From Bacillota bacterium (GTDB taxonomy: Bacteria; Bacillota; Clostridia; Peptostreptococcales; Acidaminobacteraceae): 14,157 nt of DNA. Under the pieces are notes generated by a model. That model was given only the letters and a program-made list of their open reading frames with translations. It ran no database searches and was not told the DNA's origin. Position 1 is the stretch's first letter. Each line of letters opens with the position of its first letter. The position numbers and the translations under genes were made by a program. Below, in pieces: positions 1 through 6,168 of the stretch. The DNA is taken from the NCBI GenBank assembly GCA_023443345.1, contig JAEZUZ010000009.1, positions 1-14,157 on the forward strand, read 5' to 3'.

Positions 1-1081
1 AACAGCTGTAATTGACTCAGTAGACTGGTCAATTGCAAGAGATTATATGGAAAATGTAATTGAGATGCTAGATGGAAGAAATCTAGATTATTTAGTAATC
101 AATCACATGGAGCCAGATCATTGTTCAGCTATCGAAATGATGGTTCAGAGATATCCAGAAGTTACAATTGTCTCAACAGAACAAGGTTTTGATATTATGA
201 GACAGTTGAGATATAGGATTGATGAAGATCATATCAAGATTGTAAAAGAAGGCGATACTCTAAAGGTTGGTAAACATGAGTTATTCTTCGTTGAAGCACC
301 AATGGTTCACTGGCCAGAAGTAATGATGACATATGACACATCAAATGGCGTTCTATTTAGTGCTGATGCATTTGGTTCATTTGGAGCATTAGATGGCGTG
401 CTATTTAATGATGAAGTTAACTTTGATAGAGATTGGATTGATGAAGCAAGAAGATATTTCACAAACATAGTTGGTAAATATGGCCCACATGTACAAGATG
501 TTCTTAAAAAAGCAGGAACAATTGATATTAAATATATCTGTCCATTACATGGACCAGTTTGGAGAAATAACTTTGGCTACATTATAGATAAGTATGTAAA
601 GTGGAGTTCTTATGAGCCAGAAGAAAAAGGTATCATAATAGTTTACTCATCAATGTATGGAAACACAGAACATGCTGCACAAGTGCTAGCTTCAATGTTA
701 CATGAAAGAGGAGTTCACAACGTAAGGGTTTATGATGTAAGTAACACTCATGTATCTCATCTAATTGCTGAGACATTTAGAGTAAGTCACATAGTGCTAG
801 GTGCTGTAACATACAACCTAGGAATTTATCCAATGATGCACAATTATCTAATGGATATGAAAGCACTTAATTTACAAAACAGAACATTTGCAATAATTGA
901 AAATGGAACATGGGCTTGTAAGTCAGGTGATTTAATTGAAGAGTTCTTTGACAACAACATGAAGACAATAGATGTTATGTCTGATAGAGTTACAATTAAC
1001 TCTGCTCTAAGTGAAGGTAATAGAACAGACTTAGAATCTCTAGTTGATGCACTTGTTGAAGATATGAATAAAAAAGAATAA
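1..1081 (+). CDS. fprA: Flavodiiron protein (A-type flavoprotein), 5' partial
   Basis: Cytoplasmic flavodiiron protein that reduces O2 to water and/or NO to N2O, normally fed electrons by rubredoxin. The reading frame is open from base 2, so the ATG at 47 is probably internal; about 40 N-terminal residues lie outside the window. Counting from that Met, the metallo-beta-lactamase-like di-iron site is complete: H20, E22, D24, H25, then H88, D107 and H168, with the family's 62, 18 and 60 residue spacings. A flavodoxin domain follows from about residue 195, with the FMN-phosphate loop YSSMYGNTE. There is no C-terminal rubredoxin extension, so this is the simple class of roughly 400 residues. It is closed by its own terminator. 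Family identity is firm; whether O2 or NO is the preferred substrate cannot be read from sequence. Confidence 0.93.
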   Translation, partial: TAVIDSVDWSIARDYMENVIEMLDGRNLDYLVINHMEPDHCSAIEMMVQRYPEVTIVSTEQGFDIMRQLRYRIDEDHIKIVKEGDTLKVGKHELFFVEAPMVHWPEVMMTYDTSNGVLFSADAFGSFGALDGVLFNDEVNFDRDWIDEARRYFTNIVGKYGPHVQDVLKKAGTIDIKYICPLHGPVWRNNFGYIIDKYVKWSSYEPEEKGIIIVYSSMYGNTEHAAQVLASMLHERGVHNVRVYDVSNTHVSHLIAETFRVSHIVLGAVTYNLGIYPMMHNYLMDMKALNLQNRTFAIIENGTWACKSGDLIEEFFDNNMKTIDVMSDRVTINSALSEGNRTDLESLVDALVEDMNKKE

Positions 1082-1088
1082 TATATAG

Positions 1089-1114
1089 ATAGAGGGTGAA
1101 AGCCCTCTATTTTT
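1089..1114 (+). terminator. Rho-independent terminator after fprA
   Basis: An 8-bp perfect stem (1089-1096 with 1103-1110, core AGAGGG/CCCTCT) has a 6-base loop and is followed by a T run to 1114. It lies 8 bases after the fprA stop and separates fprA from the lipoprotein island. Confidence 0.88.
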
Positions 1115-1136
1115 ATGCAAATAATTAAAATTGGTG

Positions 1137-1142
1137 TATAAT
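1137..1142 (+). promoter_or_regulatory. Promoter -10 for lipoprotein gene A
   Basis: A consensus TATAAT preceded directly by GTG lies 38 bases before the ATG. No good -35 is visible at 16-18 bases. The same GTGTATAAT box sits 37 bases before the start of the third lipoprotein gene, and this conservation between duplicate copies supports it as a real promoter element. Confidence 0.6.
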
Positions 1143-1174
1143 ATATACTATATTAATAATTAAAGGAGAAAGTT

Positions 1175-1834
1175 ATGAAGAAAATTATAGCATTGATGAT
1201 GATTATGATTTTAGCTTTTGTTGGCTGTTCAAAGAAAGCAGACCAGACAAAAGTAGATAAAGAAGTTACAGTAGAGTCTCTTGTTCAGAAAATAGAAGAG
1301 AAAATAGGAGAAGGCAAATCATATAGTTTGAAAATGTCTTCTAAAGTAGGAGATTCCTCTAAAAAAGAGAGTCTTGAATTTATGGAAGGCAAATCATATT
1401 TTGATAACAAGAATAAAAGATTTAAATTTGACGGAACAGCTATGGGGCAAAAAATATTAATAATATTTGACCAAGCTTCAGAAAATGCTGTATTTGTCTC
1501 AAACGATGGCGGAAAAAATTTCCAAAAAATAAATGATCAAAGTTTTAATGCAGAACAAATGTTTGGTGGCACTAATAAATTTTTTGAAAAAGAAATTTTA
1601 GAAGATTTGAAGAAAAACGCGAAAATAGAACAAAAAGACGGTAAAATTTACTTAGTGTTAACAGGGTCTACATCAAAAGCTCTTGTTAATCTAGATGAAA
1701 TTAAGTTTATATTCAGTCAAGATCAGGAATTTGAGGGAATCGTTTTAGAAGGTAGTCAAGGTTCTCAAAAAGTTAATTTTGAAATGTTAGATATTCAAGA
1801 ATTAAAAGAGGAAATAGAATTACCTAAGGAGTAA
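1175..1834 (+). CDS. Putative lipoprotein, domain type A (unknown function)
   Basis: A 219-residue predicted lipoprotein. The N-terminus has KK, a hydrophobic stretch and the lipobox FVGC, with the acylated Cys at residue 18; SKK follows, as is common after the lipid anchor. It should therefore be processed by Lgt/Lsp and anchored on the outer face of the membrane. The mature part is a single acidic, Lys-rich domain without Cys. It has alternating short hydrophobic strands and motifs GKSYS, DGGKNF and FSQDQEFEG, and ends ELKEEIELPKE. The strand-rich pattern recalls LolA/LppX-like or DUF6612-type lipoproteins, but that is inference only. The start is fixed by AAGGAG at 1163-1168. It is closely related to the N-terminal half of the fused lipoprotein at 2596-3816. 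Function is not recognised. Confidence 0.85.
   Translation: MKKIIALMMIMILAFVGCSKKADQTKVDKEVTVESLVQKIEEKIGEGKSYSLKMSSKVGDSSKKESLEFMEGKSYFDNKNKRFKFDGTAMGQKILIIFDQASENAVFVSNDGGKNFQKINDQSFNAEQMFGGTNKFFEKEILEDLKKNAKIEQKDGKIYLVLTGSTSKALVNLDEIKFIFSQDQEFEGIVLEGSQGSQKVNFEMLDIQELKEEIELPKE
1826..1831 (+). promoter_or_regulatory. Ribosome binding site inside the end of gene A, for a GTG start
   Basis: AAGGAG lies within the last codons of lipoprotein gene A, 7 bases before the GTG at 1839. It supports the GTG start and suggests translational coupling of genes A and B, whose gap is only 4 bases. Confidence 0.75.
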
Positions 1835-1838
1835 TATA

Positions 1839-2501
1839 GTGAAAAAAATAATAGCATTAATTCTTTTATTATCTCTTATCTTTGTAGGCTGCTCTAACAA
1901 GGAACAGTCAACTTCTGATACAAAATCAAATGTAGATGTAAGTGCAGAGGAACTTTTAGAGAAGGCTCTGGCCTTTTTAACTAAAGAAAAAGACATCTAT
2001 TTAGAAAGCAAGATGGATGTAGAAAAGGGAGATAAAAGAGAGAATCTATTAATTAGTAAGATAAATATAGATAAAAATGGGAATTCAAAAGTAGAGATAT
2101 CTGGAACTGGTAGAGAAACAACAGAAGATATTTTCTTATTAGACGAGAGCAAAGGGTATAGAAGAGATAACCCAAATAGTGCTTTCGTAGAATACAAAAC
2201 AGATTTAAAAACCAGACAAGAAATGATATCTTGGGGAAAAGATGATCCATTTGTCAACAAAGAATATCACAAAAATCTAAAAGTAGAAGAAAAGGAAGGA
2301 AAACTTGTTCTTACTTCTGAAATTATAAATGATGAAGTTAAAGTTAATTATTCATTCTTTTTTGATAAGCACCAAAATCTAAAGTCTTTAAACGTTAACA
2401 TTTCTGATAAAAATGGAATAAATTTTATAACAGATTATAGTGTCATATCTAATTCTACAGAAGAAGTAAAAAAGCCAGACAATTTTATTTCGCTTCAATA
2501 A
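1839..2501 (+). CDS. Putative lipoprotein, domain type B (unknown function)
   Basis: A 220-residue predicted lipoprotein starting with GTG. The signal peptide begins KKIIAL and ends in the lipobox FVGC, with Cys at residue 18, the same design and position as in the gene just upstream. The mature domain starts near residue 32 (VDVSAEELLEK) and ends in EEVKKPDNF. It matches the C-terminal half of the fused lipoprotein downstream: NIDKNGN versus NIDKKGN, W-x-K-x-DP, and HKNLKVEE versus HKNVKVEE. A weaker parallel with the type A domain is visible (KVEEKEGKLVLTSE against KIEQKDGKIYLVLTG, and a similar strand order), so both types probably share one fold. It is co-transcribed with gene A and closed by its own terminator. 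It probably acts outside the membrane; ligand and role are unknown. Confidence 0.85.
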   Translation: MKKIIALILLLSLIFVGCSNKEQSTSDTKSNVDVSAEELLEKALAFLTKEKDIYLESKMDVEKGDKRENLLISKINIDKNGNSKVEISGTGRETTEDIFLLDESKGYRRDNPNSAFVEYKTDLKTRQEMISWGKDDPFVNKEYHKNLKVEEKEGKLVLTSEIINDEVKVNYSFFFDKHQNLKSLNVNISDKNGINFITDYSVISNSTEEVKKPDNFISLQ

Positions 2502-2507
2502 AATAAT

Positions 2508-2535
2508 AAAAAGTGTAGTTTACTACACTTTTTTT
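2508..2535 (+). terminator. Rho-independent terminator after lipoprotein gene B
   Basis: The stem GTGTAG/CTACAC (2513-2518 with 2523-2528) has a TTTA loop and is extended by A-T pairs on both sides. A run of seven T ends at 2535. The A-rich left flank means it might also work in the other direction. Its sequence is repeated after the fused gene. Confidence 0.88.
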
Positions 2536-2558
2536 AATATTATCAAATAGAAATAGTG

Positions 2559-2564
2559 TATAAT
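2559..2564 (+). promoter_or_regulatory. Promoter -10 for the fused lipoprotein gene
   Basis: TATAAT preceded by GTG, 37 bases before the GTG start, is nearly the same arrangement as before gene A. There is no convincing -35. It lies just downstream of the previous terminator, consistent with an independent transcript. Confidence 0.6.
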
Positions 2565-2583
2565 TTATGTAATCTTAATGTTA

Positions 2584-2589
2584 AAGGAG
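2584..2589 (+). promoter_or_regulatory. Ribosome binding site that decides the GTG start at 2596
   Basis: AAGGAG with a 6-base spacer to GTG 2596 copies the arrangement before lipoprotein gene A. The in-frame ATG at 2578 lies upstream of this site and would put charged residues from the ribosome site in front of the signal peptide, so it is not the likely start. Confidence 0.8.
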
Positions 2590-2595
2590 AAAGCA

Positions 2596-3816
2596 GTGAA
2601 GAAAATTATAGCACTAATGATGATTGTGGTTTTAGCTTTTGTTGGTTGTTCAAAGAAAGTAGATAAAGAAGTTACAGTAGATTCTCTTATTGAAAAAATA
2701 CAAGAAAAGGCAGGAGAAGGAAAGTCATACAGTTTAAATGTGTCTTTAATATTAGAAGATGAATCCCAGAAACAAAAAAATGAAAGAGCTAAAGCTAGAT
2801 TGTATTTCGATAAACAAAATAATAGATTTAAACTTGATGGTAAGTTTGAAGGTCAAGAATTAATAATAGTATCTGATACATTACAAACAGGTAAAGGGTT
2901 TATATCAATAGATGGTGGAAAAAATTACGAAGAAGTAAATGACGGAAGTTTTAACCCTGATAAATTTGATTTTGGTTTTCATCAATTATTGTTGAAAGAA
3001 AACTTAGAAAATGTTAAGGAACAAATAAAAATAGAGCAAAACGACGGGAAAAATTATTTAATATTTAATAATTTTAGACCAGAAAATGATTATAGTAAAT
3101 TTACAGATGTTAGATTTATATTTTCTCAAAATCAGGAATTTGAAGGAGTAGTTTTAGAGGGGTTTGAAGGCAATCAGAAGCTTCACTTAGAATTCCTAGA
3201 TATTCAAGAACTAAAAGAAGAAATAGAATTACCAAATAATAATTCTTCTACTTTAGATATCGATACAGAGGAACTTTTAGATAAGGGATTAAAATTTTTA
3301 CATATAGATAAGGATAGCTACAGCGATAATATAGTCTATATAGAAGAAAAATCTGGGAAAACAGATCCAATTAGTCATGGATATACAAATATAGATAAAA
3401 AAGGAAATAAAAAAAGAGTAAGTATATCAGATATAACTGGGAAAAAATCAGAAGAAATTATATTGTTTGATCAAAATAAGAGATATGAAACAGATAAAAA
3501 CGGTATTTTTAAAGAATATAATTTAGAATCTCAAAATAACACTACAGGTTGGGAAAAACGAGATCCACATCTAAACAAAGAAAATCATAAAAATGTAAAG
3601 GTAGAGGAAAGTGGAGACATGCTTGTTCTTTCTTCTGAAGTAAAAAATGGGGAATCTATAGATTACTATACTTTCATCTTTAATAAGGAGCATGAACTAA
3701 AATCATTAAGTATTAACATGGTTGATGGTAGTGGTACTTTAACATTAGTAATTAATAATATATCTAGCTCTATAGAGGAAGTGAAAAAGCCAGACTATTA
3801 TATTCCAGCTCAATAA
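2596..3816 (+). CDS. Two-domain lipoprotein, fusion of domain types A and B
   Basis: A 406-residue predicted lipoprotein from the GTG at 2596. The signal peptide and FVGC lipobox (Cys 18) are nearly the same, also in DNA, as in the lipoprotein at 1175. Five residues after SKK are missing relative to that gene. Residues about 19-213 are the type A domain: GEGKSYSL, DGGKNY, FSQNQEFEG, ending ELKEEIELP. Residues about 220-406 are the type B domain: LDIDTEELLDK at its start, NIDKKGN, WEKRDP, HKNVKVEE, EEVKKPDYY. A short Asn/Ser linker (214-219) joins them, and the second lipobox is gone. The gene has its own promoter and terminator. Fusion suggests that the separate A and B proteins act together or as a pair, which is inference. 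Function is unknown. Confidence 0.85.
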   Translation: MKKIIALMMIVVLAFVGCSKKVDKEVTVDSLIEKIQEKAGEGKSYSLNVSLILEDESQKQKNERAKARLYFDKQNNRFKLDGKFEGQELIIVSDTLQTGKGFISIDGGKNYEEVNDGSFNPDKFDFGFHQLLLKENLENVKEQIKIEQNDGKNYLIFNNFRPENDYSKFTDVRFIFSQNQEFEGVVLEGFEGNQKLHLEFLDIQELKEEIELPNNNSSTLDIDTEELLDKGLKFLHIDKDSYSDNIVYIEEKSGKTDPISHGYTNIDKKGNKKRVSISDITGKKSEEIILFDQNKRYETDKNGIFKEYNLESQNNTTGWEKRDPHLNKENHKNVKVEESGDMLVLSSEVKNGESIDYYTFIFNKEHELKSLSINMVDGSGTLTLVINNISSSIEEVKKPDYYIPAQ

Positions 3817-3822
3817 AATAAT

Positions 3823-3852
3823 AAAAAGTGTAGTTTAACTACAATTTTTTTT
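3823..3852 (+). terminator. Rho-independent terminator after the fused lipoprotein
   Basis: The stem TGTAGT/ACTACA (3829-3834 with 3838-3843) has a very short loop, flanking A-T pairs and eight T to 3852. It is clearly derived from the same sequence as the terminator at 2508-2535, with one inserted A and a changed lower stem, so it is probably somewhat weaker. Confidence 0.75.
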
Positions 3853-3881
3853 GCATAATATATATACATATATATTATAAT
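3851..3881 (+). promoter_or_regulatory. Candidate promoter of the ABC exporter pair
   Basis: TATAAT at 3876-3881 is preceded by TTGCAT at 3851-3856 with a long 19-base spacer. Transcription would start near 3888, giving a leader of about 12 bases that barely includes the GAGAGG ribosome site (3887-3892). The spacer and the -10 box are occupied by a perfect palindrome. The alternative is readthrough from the preceding gene. Confidence 0.45.
3855..3878 (+). repeat. Perfect 11-bp inverted repeat over the exporter promoter
   Basis: The arms ATAATATATAT (3855-3865) and ATATATATTAT (3868-3878) are exact reverse complements separated by AC. The 2-base spacer is too short for a normal RNA hairpin loop, and there are no G-C pairs, so a protein operator is more plausible than a terminator. 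AT richness makes chance palindromes commoner here. Confidence 0.5.
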
Positions 3882-3899
3882 CAAACGAGAGGTTAATTT

Positions 3900-4604
3900 A
3901 TGAAATTTATAATAGAGAATATTCACAAAAGTTTTAATGATAACAAAGTTTTAAGAGGTGCTTCTTTTGAATTTGAAAATGGCAAAATATATGGGCTTCT
4001 TGGAAGAAATGGTTCAGGAAAGACAACACTATTTAATTGTATATATGATGAATTGAGTCCTGATTCAGGTAAATTTAGTATTGAAGAAAATGGAGTAAGA
4101 AGAAATATAGATATAAATAATATTTCCTATATTCTCTCAACTCCTGCAGTCCCTCCATTTCTTACATGTAGGGAGTTTCTAAATTTTATTTTCGACATAA
4201 ATAATATAGATAGATCTGAAGTTGATAGATATCTAGATATGCTATATATCAAGGAAGAGGATAGAGATAAACTTATGAAGGATTTTTCTCATGGTATGAA
4301 AAATAAAATTCAAATTTTATCAGGACTTCCTTTAAAACCAGAGATTATTTTACTTGATGAGCCTTTGACTTCTCTAGATATAATTGCAGCTGAACAGATC
4401 AAGACTTTTCTACAGGATTTAAAAAAGGATAGAATTATTATACTTTCAACTCACATTCTCGATATAGCTCTAAATGTGTGTGATGAAATTGTAATTCTAA
4501 AGGATGGAGAACTTGAGTTAATTCACAAAGAAAATTTAGAACAAGAAGATTTCAAAAATAGGATAATTCAATCCCTAAGAGGCGAAGATGAAAAAGATCA
4601 CTAA
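3900..4604 (+). CDS. ABC exporter ATP-binding protein
   Basis: A 234-residue ATPase subunit of an ABC transporter, cytoplasmic and expected to work as a dimer with the permease encoded next. Walker A is at residues 35-42 (GRNGSGKT) and the signature is FSHGM at 129-133, a variant often seen in ABC-2 type exporters. Walker B is ILLDEP at 150-155, the D-loop is SLD (158-160) and the switch His is H185. The Q-loop lacks its usual glutamine: the region reads YILSTPAVPPFLT (77-89), with S/T where Q is normally found. Length is typical for a stand-alone NatA/YtrB-like subunit. The ribosome site GAGAGG at 3887-3892 supports the start. Its end overlaps the permease gene by 17 bases. Substrate is unknown. 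Confidence 0.95.
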   Translation: MKFIIENIHKSFNDNKVLRGASFEFENGKIYGLLGRNGSGKTTLFNCIYDELSPDSGKFSIEENGVRRNIDINNISYILSTPAVPPFLTCREFLNFIFDINNIDRSEVDRYLDMLYIKEEDRDKLMKDFSHGMKNKIQILSGLPLKPEIILLDEPLTSLDIIAAEQIKTFLQDLKKDRIIILSTHILDIALNVCDEIVILKDGELELIHKENLEQEDFKNRIIQSLRGEDEKDH

Positions 4605-6087
4605 AGTCTATTTTAATCTTAGAAAGACAATATCAATAAATAGCTTTTTTAACAGGCTATCAAGGATTCCATTGTTAAAAAGATTTATAAATACAAATGA
4701 TTACAGTTATAAAAGACTTAAGTCTTTTCCAAACTTTATAGCAATAATCTTTAGTATATTTAGAAGATTTTTCATCATGACATTTTGGACGTTATTTTTA
4801 ATAGCTCAAAACATCAGGTACGTACATCAGGAAGTCTATTTAATAGTTATGCTAAGTGTATTTATAATAAATGCATTTATGTATGATGGTATGTTTTCAA
4901 TCTCGGCAGTAAGTGAGTACATGGTAAAATTTTTGAAGTTTAGAGCAAAAGATGTCTTTTTTACAGTATATTTATACAATATATTTACTAAAGTTGTAGC
5001 TGCTTTAATAACTGCACCAATCATATATTATTTCTTTTTTAGGAATAATGTAGAGGCATTTGTTCTACTTTGCTTGGCATATTTTATAAAATTGACATCT
5101 CCTTTTTTCATAGCAACATTAAATATAATTAGGGATAGATCTAAAAATAAAAAAATAATTAATGCATCTATAATAATCACTAATTTGGGACTATGTGTTC
5201 TAGCGTGGTTCTTTAAAAAGGAAGTACTAATTATATATTTTATATTCAATATATTTGCCTTTGCTTTTTCAACAAACTTTTTGAAGAAATTTGAGAAGTA
5301 TAACGAAATTTTTAGAGAATCTATTGAATTAAGAGATCACCTTGATTTTGCTTTAAAAGATAATACAGCATCAATAAATAAAGCAGATACAGATAGCAAA
5401 AATAGAGGAATTAGATATATTAACTCAGTATTTTTTAAAAGACATAGAAAAATATATATAAGATTAATAGCAGTTCAGAGTATTGCGTTCTTTGTGGTAT
5501 CAATTATATACTATTTTATATTTGCAGATGTGAGCAAGAGTACTCTAGGAAATGCTACTCTTCTATTGAATTTATTTTTCCTTAATACATTTAGAGATTT
5601 AGTTGAAACAGATATACTATTTGACAACTGTGATCAATACCTTATGAGGATTAAGGGATTTAGAATAAAGAAAAATATAATTGAATTATTTAAAGATAGA
5701 TTTAGATACCTATTTAAAATATCTACAGTTATAAGTTTAGGGCTTTCGATTCTGTATGTGTTTTTTTATAGAAGACTTGAAAGTAGTCCAAGCATTGTAG
5801 ATATCTTGATGGTTGGAGGAACCGGATTTATATATTCAACTATAGTTATAAATAGTGGTATATTTAAATACAGCATCAATCCTTATCCTAAAAAGGGACT
5901 AAAAATGTTGTTTTTTGACTTCATACCATTTTTACCAATAGTATTCCTATCAAATCCATATACAATAGGTGTAAAAACAAATTTTATAATTGTATTAGTT
6001 CTAATGGTTATATATCTTTTAGCTGGACTAATTTTAGTCAATATAAGAGCACCTAAAAATTTCAGATTGAAAGATAGTGGCAAATAG
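4588..6087 (+). CDS. ABC exporter membrane permease
   Basis: A 499-residue polytopic membrane protein, taken as the permease partner of the ATPase it overlaps by 17 bases. A ribosome site (AGAGG 4578-4582) lies inside the ATPase gene, so translation is probably coupled. After a basic N-terminal stretch of about 60 residues there are about twelve hydrophobic segments. They lie roughly at 61-77, 83-101, 131-151, 156-180, 190-209, 212-230, 292-313, 322-336, 376-394, 405-426, 440-456 and 465-485. A charged loop, probably cytoplasmic, spans about 231-290. No periplasmic binding domain or protease domain is present. The family is not one I can name; the role as an ABC-2-like export permease is inferred from context and topology. 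The transcription terminator overlaps its last codons. Confidence 0.8.
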   Translation: MKKITKVYFNLRKTISINSFFNRLSRIPLLKRFINTNDYSYKRLKSFPNFIAIIFSIFRRFFIMTFWTLFLIAQNIRYVHQEVYLIVMLSVFIINAFMYDGMFSISAVSEYMVKFLKFRAKDVFFTVYLYNIFTKVVAALITAPIIYYFFFRNNVEAFVLLCLAYFIKLTSPFFIATLNIIRDRSKNKKIINASIIITNLGLCVLAWFFKKEVLIIYFIFNIFAFAFSTNFLKKFEKYNEIFRESIELRDHLDFALKDNTASINKADTDSKNRGIRYINSVFFKRHRKIYIRLIAVQSIAFFVVSIIYYFIFADVSKSTLGNATLLLNLFFLNTFRDLVETDILFDNCDQYLMRIKGFRIKKNIIELFKDRFRYLFKISTVISLGLSILYVFFYRRLESSPSIVDILMVGGTGFIYSTIVINSGIFKYSINPYPKKGLKMLFFDFIPFLPIVFLSNPYTIGVKTNFIIVLVLMVIYLLAGLILVNIRAPKNFRLKDSGK

Positions 6088-6099
6088 GCCACTATTTTT
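6074..6099 (+). terminator. Rho-independent terminator overlapping the permease stop codon
   Basis: A perfect 8-bp stem ATAGTGGC/GCCACTAT (6074-6081 with 6088-6095) has a 6-base loop and five T. The stop codon TAG (6085-6087) lies in the hairpin loop, so the 5' arm is coding sequence. Confidence 0.85.
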
Positions 6100-6134
6100 G
6101 TTTGATAAACTAAAGTTTCATCCCAAAATAATGT

Positions 6135-6162
6135 TTGATATAAAAACACTAAAAGGTATAAT
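6135..6162 (+). promoter_or_regulatory. Promoter of the DUF1461-addB-addA-tkt operon
   Basis: TTGATA (6135-6140) and consensus TATAAT (6157-6162) are spaced by 16 bases, the best promoter in the window. The expected start point, about 7 bases on, falls at or next to the ATG at 6169, so the message may be leaderless. Confidence 0.7.
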
Positions 6163-6168
6163 TGTATT

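Larger units (their letters stand above)
1134..2535 (+). repeat. Tandem duplicated lipoprotein unit, copy 1
   Basis: This copy comprises the promoter (GTGTATAAT), the AAAGGAGAAAG ribosome site, lipoprotein gene A, lipoprotein gene B and a GTGTAG-stem terminator. Every element recurs in the same order in the next unit (2556-3852). There the two genes are one reading frame. Confidence 0.8.
2556..3852 (+). repeat. Tandem duplicated lipoprotein unit, copy 2 (genes fused)
   Basis: This is the second copy of promoter, ribosome site, A domain, B domain and terminator. Compared with copy 1, the stop of A, the start of B, and B's signal peptide and lipobox are missing. The two domains therefore form one protein, joined near base 3232-3255. 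Confidence 0.8.

Noticed and set aside
47..49. ATG at 47 as the true start of fprA
   Set aside because: The frame is open to base 2 and the upstream residues (VIDSVDWSIARDY) fit the flavodiiron family, so the gene is cut by the window edge.
2508..2535. GTGTAG inverted repeats as operators of the lipoprotein genes
   Set aside because: Each has an A-rich left flank, a short loop and a long T run directly after a stop codon, which is terminator structure; the repetition is explained by the unit duplication.
2578..2595. ATG at 2578 as start of the fused lipoprotein
   Set aside because: It lies upstream of the AAGGAG ribosome site and adds residues before the signal peptide; the duplicated gene at 1175 starts at the position equal to GTG 2596.
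3823..3900. Riboswitch or T-box leader before the ABC exporter
   Set aside because: The gap is under 90 bases, is mostly AT palindrome plus terminator, and leaves a leader of about 12 bases.
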